DNA from: Candidatus Vecturithrix granuli
GTDB taxonomy: Bacteria; Moduliflexota; Moduliflexia; Moduliflexales; Moduliflexaceae
Direction: 5' to 3'
NCBI GenBank assembly: GCA_000739535.1
Contig: DF820473.1
Location: forward strand, 149,155 to 213,154
DNA length: 64,000 bases
Positions 25,015 to 33,977 of this stretch are shown here, piece after piece. Position numbers and translations under genes: made by a program. How positions within the stretch are numbered: the stretch's first letter is position 1; each line of letters begins with the position of its first letter. The notes beneath the pieces were generated by a model. It saw only the letters and a list, made by a program, of their open reading frames with translations, searched no databases and had not been told where the DNA came from.

Positions 25015-25287
25015 TCACCGTTGGTTCAAATATTCGCGAGCATGTTGGGCTTTCTTGAGCAAAAACGGAATGTATTCATCAGATGTTCTCAAAAACTGTG
25101 AGATTACCTTCATCGTCTGCTGATATTCCTGAGCAAATTTCTGATGCTCCTGATCCTGCCATGTTGAGCCTAATTGGCTAAACTGAGCGTTCAAACGAGA
25201 CGTGCTTTGTTTTAATTGCTCATTAAATTGTTTCAGATTTTGTGCAAAACGCTGCAATTCTTCGGGATCGACAATAGCTTGCGGCAT
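25015..25287 (-). CDS. WXG100-like protein
   Basis: A 90-aa helical hairpin protein. W43 lies in the turn (GSTWQDQEHQKFAQEYQQ), giving W-x-D instead of W-x-G, with F51 and Y55 on the second helix. Length and the position of W are typical of EsxA-like WXG100 proteins, which are substrates and chaperones of type VII systems. It starts MPQAIVDPEELQRFAQNLKQ and closely matches the first 85 residues of the next gene upstream, so the two arose by duplication. It lies 10 bases before the ParB-like gene. Confidence 0.8.
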   Translation of the reverse strand: MPQAIVDPEELQRFAQNLKQFNEQLKQSTSRLNAQFSQLGSTWQDQEHQKFAQEYQQTMKVISQFLRTSDEYIPFLLKKAQHAREYLNQR

Positions 25288-25336
25288 AGTAAAAACCTCC
25301 TTCTTCTGTTACGAGTTTCCGTTAACATGACGTTGT

Positions 25337-26290
25337 TCAGAAAGAACCTTTTGCAAGAAAAGGAATAATCCATGACGTCAATTCCATGTATAACATGTTA
25401 GCAATCACTTCAGAACTCACACCAATAGGCTTGATTCGTTCATTGAGATAATTTTGTATATCTTCTGTTGTCGGATTTTTTTTGAGGCCAAATTTCTGAA
25501 AGGATTGAGAGTTTTTCTCGATCCTGTGCAACAATGATTTGTGAACATCTTCGACATGATTATCAGGAATAAGCAGGATACCATGTGTATGCAAATAATT
25601 CTTCATTTCCTTCACGGTCATGATCTGCTGCATTTCTGTAGAGATGGGGATAAGGGTTTTTTCTTTCGCTTCAAGTAATAATGACGCCGCATCCTCAAAC
25701 CGTTGAGCTTTTTTCTCATCCTCAATGTATCCGATGGCTAACAAAAAATCATTGGTATATTCGCGAACATAATGTGTAGAAATTTTGTCTGATTTAGCGT
25801 ATTTAATCCCTCTTACTTTCACAGAACCAACGCTATTTTCCCCGATGTTATCATAGATTTTAAAGTGTCCTCCCGGAGTACTGCCTTCAAGCTTTTCTGC
25901 AATATTATCAAGTAAGACATAATTTCCGCTGATTAACGTCACCATCTCCCCTGCTTTACCTTGCATCATTTGGGGACTATATGACCATCCTTCCGAAAAA
26001 CCGCTCCGAATATTTGCAATAACTCGTTTCAGATACAAACGAGCAAGTTCTGATTTCCGTAAGAGAAATCTTATATGCTGTTCACTCGCTTTGACAAATC
26101 GATTTATGGCTTGTATTGTGTGTTCATATTCCTGAGTAAATTTTTTATGTTCCTGATCTCGCCACGTTAATTCTAACTGCTTAAATTGTCCATGTAATTT
26201 TAAGAGGTTTTGTCTGAGTTGTTCATTAAACTGAACAAGATGCTGAGCAAACCTGGACAATGCTTCAGGATCAACTCTCACTTGTGACAT
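25337..26290 (-). CDS. WXG100-like domain fused to unknown C-terminal domain, candidate toxin
   Basis: A 317-aa protein. Residues 1-90 repeat the WXG100-like fold of the neighbour (W43 in ELTWRDQEHKKFTQEY). Residues about 105-317 form a separate soluble domain of unknown type, with KIYDNIGENSVGSVKVRG, HYVREYTNDFLLAIGY and HGILLIPDNHVEDVHKSLLH. A fusion of a WXG-type head to a variable C-terminal domain is the classic layout of type VII effector toxins (compare LXG proteins). I do not recognise the C-terminal fold; the histidines near HVEDVHKSLLH could be catalytic. AAGGAAG precedes the ATG at 26290. It is the first gene of the array, and no separate immunity gene is recognised. Confidence 0.75.
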   Translation of the reverse strand: MSQVRVDPEALSRFAQHLVQFNEQLRQNLLKLHGQFKQLELTWRDQEHKKFTQEYEHTIQAINRFVKASEQHIRFLLRKSELARLYLKRVIANIRSGFSEGWSYSPQMMQGKAGEMVTLISGNYVLLDNIAEKLEGSTPGGHFKIYDNIGENSVGSVKVRGIKYAKSDKISTHYVREYTNDFLLAIGYIEDEKKAQRFEDAASLLLEAKEKTLIPISTEMQQIMTVKEMKNYLHTHGILLIPDNHVEDVHKSLLHRIEKNSQSFQKFGLKKNPTTEDIQNYLNERIKPIGVSSEVIANMLYMELTSWIIPFLAKGSF

Positions 26291-26414
26291 TTATCTTCCT
26301 TTTTATCTTTACGGGTGAGCAGCTACGTTTATGAGTACAAACAAAAAATAACAATAGAATTATCTAGTTGAAATACTCACCTTTTTCCCTGTCTCGTATA
26401 AGAAATATGTGTCT

Positions 26415-26442
26415 ATTACGAGAAAGATATTACGAGAAAGAT
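26415..26442. repeat. Tandem 14-bp direct repeat
   Basis: ATTACGAGAAAGAT occurs twice in a row, followed by related ATGTCTTGTAAAAGACAT and TCTCATAAGAGACATA units. It lies 125 bases upstream of the WXG-toxin candidate and could be a regulatory site or a decaying repeat. Confidence 0.55.
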
Positions 26443-26890
26443 ATGTCTTGTAAAAGACATGTTTCAGGTTTCTCATAAGAGACATATTTTTTGTTCTCTT
26501 GTAAAGCGCTCTGTTTTTTGTATGAGACATTTCTTTCTCTTCTCAGGCAGAGAGAACGATGATTGGGCGTTGTCTTTATTGTTTCATGATGATGGCCAGG
26601 CAGACGTTTTTGACAAGTTTTTTGTGCTGCTCTGTTATTTTTCTCTGATAACATGTCTGAAAGCAGCCAACGTGTGAACGCCCGCAAACAGCGTCTTCAC
26701 TTTCCAACCGACTCTTTACACAGGAAACTGTTTCTCACACTCGGTAAACACATAATCAAGCATTCCAGCAAGTTTTTTAAGTCAGTACAATCCATGTATG
26801 TTTTTTTTGGTTATGCTAATTGATATGTTCGTTTCTGTATTTCGTGCGGGGTTTGTGGTTTTGGAAATCGAAAAATAATGTTGCATACGC

Positions 26891-26992
26891 TTACTCCTCA
26901 ATATCTTCGCCAAATTGTGCTAACGCCTGAATGAGTTGATCCGCCTGATACGCCAGAATGTACCCTTTCCGATTCTGGAAATTGAGCATCAT
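26891..26992 (-). pseudogene. Short coding remnant of unknown protein
   Basis: 33 codons on the minus strand, MMLNFQNRKGYILAYQADQL to FGEDIEE and stop. Codon use looks coding, and the residues look like the C-terminus of a small protein, but stops lie just upstream and there is no ribosome site. It is probably the last piece of a gene once encoded before the WXG array. Confidence 0.35.
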
Positions 26993-27226
26993 TCCGGTTT
27001 GCTTTGATGCGGCTTATCAATTTTGATTTTTTCGACATATTCTCATAAGAGATGATAAGTGTCAATTGTGTCAAGATCAAAATTTCGAAAACAATGTGTC
27101 CAAACCGTAAAGGGTCAATTGACAAAAAAATATATTGACAAATGTCTGTGTTTGGGTTTGTCACAATGAGTAATTGAAAAGAAAGCCTGGGTAAGTGAAA
27201 TTTACATACATATTGGAGAGGGGCTT

Positions 27227-28630
27227 ATGAGCAAAAATGCGGTTGTGTATCCATATATTCCCAACTCGGTACCTGAGATCAGGGAGCAGATGTTGAAGGA
27301 GATCGGCGTCGAGGACATCATGGATTTATTTGCCGAGATTCCGGCCCATTTGCAGTACCATGAGCGCATGAACCTGCCGGAGCCGATTCCGGATGAATTC
27401 TCGTTAAAAAAACATGTTGAAGGCATATTGAATACGAACAAACACTGCTCGGAATATCTCAATTTTTTAGGAGCGGGTTGTGCACAGCATTTTATCCCGG
27501 CGGTATGTGATGAGATCAATGGCCGGGGAGAGTTTCTCACAGCCTATGCCGCAGACTTTTATGCTGATCACGGCAAGTGGCAGACCCTGTTCGAGTTTTG
27601 CAGCCTGATGGGGGAATTACTCGATATGGATGTTGTGAGCGGTTTTTTATACGATGGGGCCCAGGCAATCGCCACATCACTGCGTATGGCTTCCAGGATT
27701 ACCGGACGCCAGGAAGTTCTGCTTCCCAGGACTATGAATCCGCAGGCCCTGAAGGTGGTAGAGAATTACATGCAAGGGGTGCTCGAACCAGTCATACACA
27801 TTGTCATGGTGGACTTCGATCCAGCGACCGGGTTGCTCGACCTTCAGGATCTGAAGTCAAAAGTCTCCTCAAAAACAGCGGCGGTCCTCATTGAGAACCC
27901 ATCGTATCTCGGTTTTCTTGAAACTCAAGCCGCAGAGATCGGAAAGATTGCGCGTCAGAACGGGGCTGAGTTTGTTGTCTCCACAGACCCGATTGCCCTC
28001 GGAGTGCTCGCCCCGCCTGCTCAATACGGCGCCACCATCGCGTGCGGGGATTACCATCCTCTTGGAATCCATCTGCAATGCGGCGGCGGGCAGGCCGGTT
28101 TTATTGCAACCCACGATGACATGAAGTATGTCTCTGAATTTAAGGATAAAATGTATGGGCTGACAAAAACGGTCGCAGAAGGTGAATACGGATTCGGGCA
28201 TGTGTTATTCGATAGAACGTCCTTTGGTTCAAGAGAGAAGGCCAAAGAATATACGGGCACTTCAAACGCCCTCTGGGCGATTACGGCCGGGGTGTATTTA
28301 GCGCTCATGGGGCCAAAGGGGATGGCGGAAGTCGGCCAGACGATCATGCAAAAATCGCAGTATGCCGCAACGCAAATCGCTCAGATTCCAGGAGTCAAAC
28401 TCGTTTTCAATTCCCCGTTTTTTAAGGAATTTGTTGTGAATTTCGATGGGACCGACATGAGTGTGAAAGCGATCAACAAAGCTTTGCTTGAGCATAACAT
28501 CTTTGGCGGCCAGGATCTCTCGGTTGAATTTCCGCAACTCGGTCAATCTGCGCTCTATTGCGTGACAGAAATCATGACGAAAGACAATATCGATACGCTT
28601 GTTGCCACGTTGCAGGACATCACCGGATAA
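27227..28630 (+). CDS. gcvPA: Divergent glycine decarboxylase P-protein, subunit 1 paralogue
   Basis: A 467-aa homologue of the alpha subunit of two-subunit glycine decarboxylase, a PLP enzyme that in the glycine cleavage system decarboxylates glycine and passes the aminomethyl group to lipoylated H protein. The fold is clear (YIPNSVPEIREQMLKEIGV, LNFLGAGCAQHFIPAV, SGFLYDGAQAIATSLRM). However, the segment usually read TAYTPYQAEISQG is here TAYAADFYADHGKW. No gcvT or gcvH lies nearby and no glycine riboswitch is seen upstream. The gene starts an operon with an amino-acid-type ABC importer, so a different amino-acid substrate is plausible. The ATG follows GGAGAGGGGCTT. Confidence 0.8.
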   Translation: MSKNAVVYPYIPNSVPEIREQMLKEIGVEDIMDLFAEIPAHLQYHERMNLPEPIPDEFSLKKHVEGILNTNKHCSEYLNFLGAGCAQHFIPAVCDEINGRGEFLTAYAADFYADHGKWQTLFEFCSLMGELLDMDVVSGFLYDGAQAIATSLRMASRITGRQEVLLPRTMNPQALKVVENYMQGVLEPVIHIVMVDFDPATGLLDLQDLKSKVSSKTAAVLIENPSYLGFLETQAAEIGKIARQNGAEFVVSTDPIALGVLAPPAQYGATIACGDYHPLGIHLQCGGGQAGFIATHDDMKYVSEFKDKMYGLTKTVAEGEYGFGHVLFDRTSFGSREKAKEYTGTSNALWAITAGVYLALMGPKGMAEVGQTIMQKSQYAATQIAQIPGVKLVFNSPFFKEFVVNFDGTDMSVKAINKALLEHNIFGGQDLSVEFPQLGQSALYCVTEIMTKDNIDTLVATLQDITG

Positions 28631-28656
28631 TTTCAGGAGGAGAAAGGAGACCTATT

Positions 28657-30216
28657 ATGGGGGAAGAACGCAACAGACGTTTACGTAAGTTTCATCAAGC
28701 TCAGTGGGATGAAGAAATGATCTTTGAGTTAAGCGTCCCTGGTGAAAGGGGGGTGATTCCTCCCAGGGCCGAGGAAGCCATCCAAAACAAGGTAGGAAAC
28801 GGCGTATCAGTGATTCCCGATGATCTCAGAAGAACAACCGCTCCGGAGCTTCCTGAAGTCAATCAACCACGAATTGTTAGGCATTTTACACGCTTATCCC
28901 AGGAAACGCTGGGAGTGGATGTCACTCCTGATATCAGCCTGGCAACATGTACCATGAAGTACAGTCCGAAAGTCCAGGAGCATCTGGCGGCCAGACACCC
29001 CGGGATGACAGAAGTCCATCCTTTACAGCCTGAAGAGACCATGCAGGGTATCCTGGAGATCTATTACAAAGTTGAGCAATTCCTGAAGGAGATTTCCGGC
29101 CTGGATTATTTTTGTTTCCAACCCGGCGGCGGAGCACACGCCATCTTTACCAATGCGTGTATTATGCGAGCATACCATGCCGCACGGGGAGAACAACATC
29201 GGGATGAAATCATTACCACGATCTTTTCCCACCCGGCCAATGCGGCTGCTCCAGCTACGGCCGGATACAAAGTCATCACCCTGATGCCGGATGAGCATGG
29301 TTATCCGAGTCTGGACGCTTTCAAGGCCGCGCTTTCTGAACGTACTGCGGGGATCTTCATCACCAACCCTGAAGATACCGGGCTTTTCAACCCCAACATC
29401 GATCACTATGTGAATGCCGCGCACGCGGTAGGGGCATTATGTTCGTATGATCAGGCCAACGCCAACGCTGTGCTAGGAATTGCACGGGCCAAAGAATCCG
29501 GCTTCGACCTGTGTCATTTTAACTTACACAAAACATTCTCCTCCCCGCATGGCTGTATGGGACCTGCTCTGGGAGCGAACGGCGTGCAAGCAGAACTTGC
29601 AAAATTTCTGCCGGTGCCGAGGGTGGAATTTGACGGCAAAAGGTATTCCTTGAATTACGACTGTCCTGAGAGTATCGGACGAGTGCGATCATTCTTCGGA
29701 AATGTGCCTGTGGTTCTGAGAGCATACTCCTGGATCATGCAGCATGGCGCGGATGGTTTGGCAGAGGTAGCCAAATGTTCGGTGCTCAACAGTAACTACC
29801 TGGAAAAGAAGATCAGAGAGATTCCCGGGGTAAGCGTCTGGTATGCAGAAGGCACGCGCAGACTGGAACAGGTCCGATATTGTTGGGAGAATCTGAAAGA
29901 GGAAATCGGAGTAGGTACGGACGACGTGAAACGCCGCATGGCCGATTATGGGCTTCAACATTATTGGACCAGTCACCATCCCTGGGTTGTCCCGGAACCT
30001 TTTACGCTGGAACCCTGCGAGTCGTATTCAAAAGATGATCTCGATGAGTATGTGGCGGTTCTGAGACAAATTGTCAAAGAGGCTTATGATGATCCTGAGT
30101 TCGTGAAGAATGCCCCGTATAACTCCACGATTCATAAGATCCCGAACCCGGAAATTGATGAACCGGAAAGAATCGTGATTACCTGGCGTCAATACAAAAA
30201 GAAGGGACTCAAGTAG
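28657..30216 (+). CDS. gcvPB: Divergent glycine decarboxylase P-protein, subunit 2 paralogue
   Basis: A 519-aa homologue of the PLP-carrying beta subunit. The PLP lysine is K292 in HFNLHKTFSSPHG. Conserved parts are QPRIVRHFTRLSQETLGVD, TCTMKYSPKVQE and HPLQPEETMQG. The motif that usually reads AHGTNPASA is SHPANAAAPATA, and the glycine-rich GGGGPGSGPVGV is GCMGPALGANGV, so the active-site surroundings have changed. It begins 26 bases after the subunit 1 stop, with GGAGGAGAAAGGAG upstream of the ATG at 28657. It should act with subunit 1 as a heterotetramer; the substrate is uncertain. Confidence 0.8.
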   Translation: MGEERNRRLRKFHQAQWDEEMIFELSVPGERGVIPPRAEEAIQNKVGNGVSVIPDDLRRTTAPELPEVNQPRIVRHFTRLSQETLGVDVTPDISLATCTMKYSPKVQEHLAARHPGMTEVHPLQPEETMQGILEIYYKVEQFLKEISGLDYFCFQPGGGAHAIFTNACIMRAYHAARGEQHRDEIITTIFSHPANAAAPATAGYKVITLMPDEHGYPSLDAFKAALSERTAGIFITNPEDTGLFNPNIDHYVNAAHAVGALCSYDQANANAVLGIARAKESGFDLCHFNLHKTFSSPHGCMGPALGANGVQAELAKFLPVPRVEFDGKRYSLNYDCPESIGRVRSFFGNVPVVLRAYSWIMQHGADGLAEVAKCSVLNSNYLEKKIREIPGVSVWYAEGTRRLEQVRYCWENLKEEIGVGTDDVKRRMADYGLQHYWTSHHPWVVPEPFTLEPCESYSKDDLDEYVAVLRQIVKEAYDDPEFVKNAPYNSTIHKIPNPEIDEPERIVITWRQYKKKGLK

Positions 30217-30223
30217 CCTGAAT

Positions 30224-31342
30224 ATGAAGAAAGTAGGGATCATCGTCAATCCTGTAGCCGGGATGGGGGGGCGAGTAGGACTTAAGGGAAGCGATGGCGT
30301 TGAGATTTTGCGTATGGCCAGGAAGTTGGGGGCCGAGCCGGAATCTCCCAAAAGAACGGTGGACGCGCTCAAAAGCCTTGCGACCTTCAAGGATCAGCTT
30401 GAATTCATCACTTATCCGCATGAAATGGGAGAGGATGAATGTCGCGCGGCCGGTTTATCCCCCAGAGTGATTGGCTCCATTCAGAGCGGAGAGACAACTG
30501 CTGAAGACACGGAAAAGGCGGCTCAGCTTATGCTTGCAGAGAATGTGGACTTGCTCTTGTTTGCCGGCGGCGACGGGACAGCGCGAAATATCTGTCATGC
30601 TGTGAAGCAGAAGATGTTGACGCTTGGCATTCCGACCGGGGTGAAAATCCATTCTGCGGTCTATGCGACTACTCCCGGAAACGCGGGAGAAGTCGCTCTG
30701 ATGACGCTGGAAGGACGAATAAAAGATGACCATCTGGCAGAAGTGATGGATATTGATGAAGCGGCCTTTCGCAATGGAATTGTCAGCGCAAAACTTTACG
30801 GGTTTCTGCGTGTGCCGACCGAAAGCAGGTTTGTTCAGAATGCAAAATCCGGTGGGATCGCGTCTGAAAAAGAGGTTCTCCAGGGGATTGCTATGAGTGT
30901 GATCGAGGCGATGACAGCGAAGGATGTGTATTTCATTATTGGTCCTGGAACGACAACTCGAACGATCATGGAGAATCTGAGGCTTGAAAACACGCTGCTC
31001 GGCGTAGATGTCCTTTACAATAAGCAGCTTGTGGCTCAGGATGTGAACGAAGCTCAACTCCTGGAAATCATCAAGGGGAAGAAAGCCAGGATTGTCGTGA
31101 CGGTGATCGGGCGGCAAGGTTATCTGTTTGGTCGCGGGAATCAGCAGATCAGTCCACGAGTGATTCGAGAAGTTGGCAAAGAGCATATCATCGTGATAGC
31201 GACAAAGGAAAAATTGATCGCGTTACAGGGCCGGCCGCTTCTGGTAGATACCGGCGATGAAGAGCTTGATAAGGAATTGCAGGGCTATGTAAAAGTCACG
31301 ACCGGATATGCGGATTATACAATGTATAAAGTTGGATATTAA
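30224..31342 (+). CDS. ATP-NAD kinase family protein (AcoX-like)
   Basis: A 372-aa protein of the ATP-NAD kinase superfamily, closest in type to AcoX of acetoin operons. It has VNPVAGMGGRVGLKGSDG at the N-terminus and the phosphate-binding GGDGTARN. Family members with this long N-terminal part are not proven NAD kinases; AcoX is needed for or linked to acetoin catabolism but its reaction is unclear. It begins seven bases after gcvPB, so it is clearly in the same operon. Together with the two dehydrogenases further down it may serve cofactor supply for an alcohol/ketone step. Confidence 0.8.
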   Translation: MKKVGIIVNPVAGMGGRVGLKGSDGVEILRMARKLGAEPESPKRTVDALKSLATFKDQLEFITYPHEMGEDECRAAGLSPRVIGSIQSGETTAEDTEKAAQLMLAENVDLLLFAGGDGTARNICHAVKQKMLTLGIPTGVKIHSAVYATTPGNAGEVALMTLEGRIKDDHLAEVMDIDEAAFRNGIVSAKLYGFLRVPTESRFVQNAKSGGIASEKEVLQGIAMSVIEAMTAKDVYFIIGPGTTTRTIMENLRLENTLLGVDVLYNKQLVAQDVNEAQLLEIIKGKKARIVVTVIGRQGYLFGRGNQQISPRVIREVGKEHIIVIATKEKLIALQGRPLLVDTGDEELDKELQGYVKVTTGYADYTMYKVGY

Positions 31343-31401
31343 CGCTATTGGAAAGGGGGTGATAGTTTTTATACTGACAAACGTTATAAATTGCGCTTTT
31401 C

Positions 31402-31497
31402 TTTAACCCACCCCTAACCCCTCCCAGGAGGGGAATTCGCGTGTCGGTATGGACACATATTCCCCTCCTGGGAGGGGTTAGGGGTGGGTGTTAAAAG
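31402..31497. repeat. CCCACCCCTAACCCCTCC inverted repeat
   Basis: Arms CCCACCCCTAACCCCTCCCA and its complement with extra TTTTAA ends enclose about 35 bases. It lies between the AcoX-like gene and the binding-protein gene. A strong hairpin like this could reduce readthrough into the transporter genes. A similar C-rich hairpin lies at 63961-63980. Confidence 0.7.
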
Positions 31498-31600
31498 CTC
31501 AGATTATGACGACTTTGAGTATAGCTGAAAAAAGTGTCGCTAAAGAGAGGAGATCGCAAGCTTCAAAGATAAACAATACCAGGTAACGGAGGTTTCAAAA

Positions 31601-32827
31601 ATGAAAAAAACTATCGTGACGTTATTAGTGGTGATAAGCATTCTGAGTATATTTACCGTTGCTTATGCTCAAGAGACCGTGAAAGTAGGAATTCTTCTGC
31701 CGCTCAGCGGTCCGGCTGCTCCGATCGGAGTGAACTCCCTGAATGGTCATAAGATGGCGGTTGAGGAGATTAACGCTGCCGGGGGCATTCGTGCGTTAGG
31801 CGGCGCGAAAATAGAGTTGGTCGTGGCTGATAGCGGCGGTGATCCCAAAGTCGGAATGACTCAGGCCGAACGGCTGATCACAAAAGACGGGGTTGTCGCG
31901 ATCATGGGCGCGTATCAGAGTAGTGTGACCTATCCCAGTACGCAGGTTGCCGAACAATATGAGATTCCCTATCTTGTTCCTTCCTCCTATTTACCGACAA
32001 TTACTGAAAGAGGGTTTAAATATACGTTCCGGGTGTGTTTAACCGCTGATTTGGCAAGCCGAGAACAAATTGCGTTTTTAGACAGAATGGGCAAACTGAC
32101 GGGGAAGCCGGTTAAAACTCTGGGACTGCTCTATGAAAATACCGACTGGGGAGAATCGACCGCAGAAAGCTGGGAAAAGTATGCAGAGGAATTTGGTTTT
32201 GATGTTGTCCTGAATGAAGAATATCCGGCCAATTCAGCCACTTTACAGCCAGTTGTGCTGAAAATCAAACAAGCGAAGCCGGATGTGTTGCTGTTCGCGT
32301 CATACACCTCAGATGCGATTTTGTTGGCGAAAGGGATTGCAGAGCAGAAGATCGATGTGAAAGTGTATGTTGGAACCGCTGGTGGACATGCTGACCCGGT
32401 ATTTATTGAAAATGTTGGCGATGCGTCGAATTATTATTTTGATTTGGCCGAAACCTCACCCGATATCGACCTGCCTTTGGCTGTCGAAACAAATGCGAAA
32501 TACAAAGAACAATACGGGGTTGATATGAGCGATGATTGTATCAAGTGCTATACGTCAACGTATGTTTTGGCAAAAGCGATCGAAATTGCGGCTTCAACCG
32601 ATCCGAAAGATATTCGACGCGTTGTGGCAAATATCAAGATGATCCCAGGGCAAAAAGGAATTATCACACCCTATGAGATCGAATTTGGCCCTGATGGCCA
32701 AAACCTTCATGCACGGGCGGTCATTGTCCAGACTTTAGATCAAAAACGAGTTGTCGTGTATCCGGCGGAATTGGCTTTGCCGGGAGCAACGATTGTGTGG
32801 CCAACCCCTGCCTGGGCTGAAAGATAA
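31601..32827 (+). CDS. livJ: Branched-chain amino acid-type ABC transporter substrate-binding protein
   Basis: A 408-aa periplasmic binding protein of the LivJ/type I fold. A signal peptide is evident (MKKTIVTLLVVISILSIFTV, cleavage after AYA before QE). Typical parts are VKVGILLPLSGPAAPIG, KMAVEEINAAGGI and GDPKVGMTQAERLI. GGAGG lies before the ATG at 31601. It should catch an amino acid, amide or short acid and hand it to the membrane proteins encoded downstream. Since the P-protein paralogues precede it, its ligand may be their substrate. Confidence 0.88.
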   Translation: MKKTIVTLLVVISILSIFTVAYAQETVKVGILLPLSGPAAPIGVNSLNGHKMAVEEINAAGGIRALGGAKIELVVADSGGDPKVGMTQAERLITKDGVVAIMGAYQSSVTYPSTQVAEQYEIPYLVPSSYLPTITERGFKYTFRVCLTADLASREQIAFLDRMGKLTGKPVKTLGLLYENTDWGESTAESWEKYAEEFGFDVVLNEEYPANSATLQPVVLKIKQAKPDVLLFASYTSDAILLAKGIAEQKIDVKVYVGTAGGHADPVFIENVGDASNYYFDLAETSPDIDLPLAVETNAKYKEQYGVDMSDDCIKCYTSTYVLAKAIEIAASTDPKDIRRVVANIKMIPGQKGIITPYEIEFGPDGQNLHARAVIVQTLDQKRVVVYPAELALPGATIVWPTPAWAER

Positions 32828-32864
32828 AGGTCAACCGGCGCCAGAAACTGATGGAAGTCGAATA

Positions 32865-33034
32865 GTGACTACTCAGCCACGGAGTGACACGAAGACACGC
32901 AAAAAAAGCCTTTTTCTTTCGGAAAATCGGTGAACACGCGTGACATACTCGCATAAAATAGGTGTATTGCGTAATAGTTCATCTATGACACTTCGTGTCA
33001 CTTCGCGTTCTTAGCGGCTGAGTAATTACGTCGA
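32865..33034. repeat. Inverted repeat ACTCAGCC...GGCTGAGTAAT
   Basis: CTACTCAGCCACGGAGTGACACGAAG at the left mirrors CTTCGTGTCACTTCGCG...GGCTGAGTAA at the right, with a middle of about 100 bases. It separates livJ from livH. The sequence type recalls dispersed repeats in many uncultured genomes and carries no gene. Confidence 0.65.
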
Positions 33035-33069
33035 ATATAAAGATACCCTGAACGAAAGGATCATATCCT

Positions 33070-33954
33070 ATGGAAATCATCGTCGAAGTCGTTATTAATG
33101 GAATATTGATGGGAAGCATATACGGACTCACAGCACTGGGGCTGACCCTCATCTTTGGGGTCATGAAGATCATTAATTTTGCTCATGGCACGTATCTTAT
33201 GGTGGCCATGTATCTGGTGTATGGGATCGTCACGTTTACCGGAATCGATCCGTACCTTACCTTAATTTTCGTCGTGCCGATCTCCTTTATGTTAGGGTAC
33301 TTTTCGCAGGTCATTTTTATTACCCCGGTACTGAAAGCCGAGCGTGATGTCAGAGAACCTATCGGTGTTTTGCTCCTGACAGCGGGATTATGGATTTTCG
33401 TAAATAATTTTTTTCTCATGTTGTTCGGGGCAAATTTTCGATCCCTGGCCACGGCGTATAGCGGGACGACGTATGAACTCGGGAATATGATGATCAGCCG
33501 ACCCCTGTTTTATGCGTTTATCACGAGTATTTTGACAACTGTGCTCCTTTTTATCTTTCTCAAAAAGACCAGGTCAGGCCGGGCAATCCGAGCAGTTGGT
33601 CAGGATCGAGAAGCGGCAAGTTTAATGGGCATTAATATTTATAAAATCTATAATATTGCGTTCGGAATAGGAATCGCTGCGCTTGGGGTCGCCGGCGTGA
33701 TTATCATCCCATTGTTCTATCTCCATCCCTTTGCGGGAGATGTGTTCGATATTCGAGCGTTTGTCATCGTTGTCCTCGGAGGTCTGGGGAGCGTGCCAGG
33801 CGCGCTTTTAGGAGGAATCATTATCGGAGTCATCGAATCCGTTGCCGGACAATATTTGACAATGACCTGGGCCACGGCGCTGATTTATATTATTTTTTTA
33901 TTCATGCTGTTTCTCAGACCACAAGGGATTTTCGGATTTGAAAAGGAAAGCTAA
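33070..33954 (+). CDS. livH: ABC transporter permease, LivH family
   Basis: A 294-aa inner-membrane permease with about eight hydrophobic segments, opening IIVEVVINGILMGSIYGLTA, then FGVMKIINFAHGTYLMV and the ABC-contact region GRAIRAVGQDREAASLMGI. It pairs with LivM to form the channel. The ATG at 33070 follows AAAGGATCATATCCT. The four membrane and ATPase genes are spaced by 23 bases or less, or overlap. Confidence 0.9.
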   Translation: MEIIVEVVINGILMGSIYGLTALGLTLIFGVMKIINFAHGTYLMVAMYLVYGIVTFTGIDPYLTLIFVVPISFMLGYFSQVIFITPVLKAERDVREPIGVLLLTAGLWIFVNNFFLMLFGANFRSLATAYSGTTYELGNMMISRPLFYAFITSILTTVLLFIFLKKTRSGRAIRAVGQDREAASLMGINIYKIYNIAFGIGIAALGVAGVIIIPLFYLHPFAGDVFDIRAFVIVVLGGLGSVPGALLGGIIIGVIESVAGQYLTMTWATALIYIIFLFMLFLRPQGIFGFEKES

Positions 33955-33977
33955 CAGGAGAAAAGGAGTCTTTCATC

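Larger units (their letters stand above)
26291..27226. other. Long AT-rich non-coding region with direct repeats
   Basis: 936 bases between two divergent operons without a confident gene. It contains a tandem pair of ATTACGAGAAAGAT, several TCTCATAAGAGACATA-like repeats up to about 26530, a short coding remnant (26891-26992) and, near 27135-27166, TTGACAAA and TTGTCACAA motifs that may be an operator of the rightward operon. Confidence 0.55.

Noticed and set aside
26430..26687. 85-codon minus-strand frame with repeated VSY(K/E)K-like pieces upstream of the secretion array
   Set aside because: The repetition comes from the TCTCATAAGAGACATA-type DNA repeats; there is no ribosome site and the composition is not protein-like.
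27050..27226. Possible glycine riboswitch upstream of the gcvPA paralogue
   Set aside because: No paired aptamers or conserved GGAGAG...CACC blocks were found; the region is simple AT-rich DNA with TTGACA and TTGTCACAA motifs.
30455..31186. Long antisense frame (243 codons) opposite the AcoX-like gene
   Set aside because: Antisense shadow; no start site and no family resemblance.
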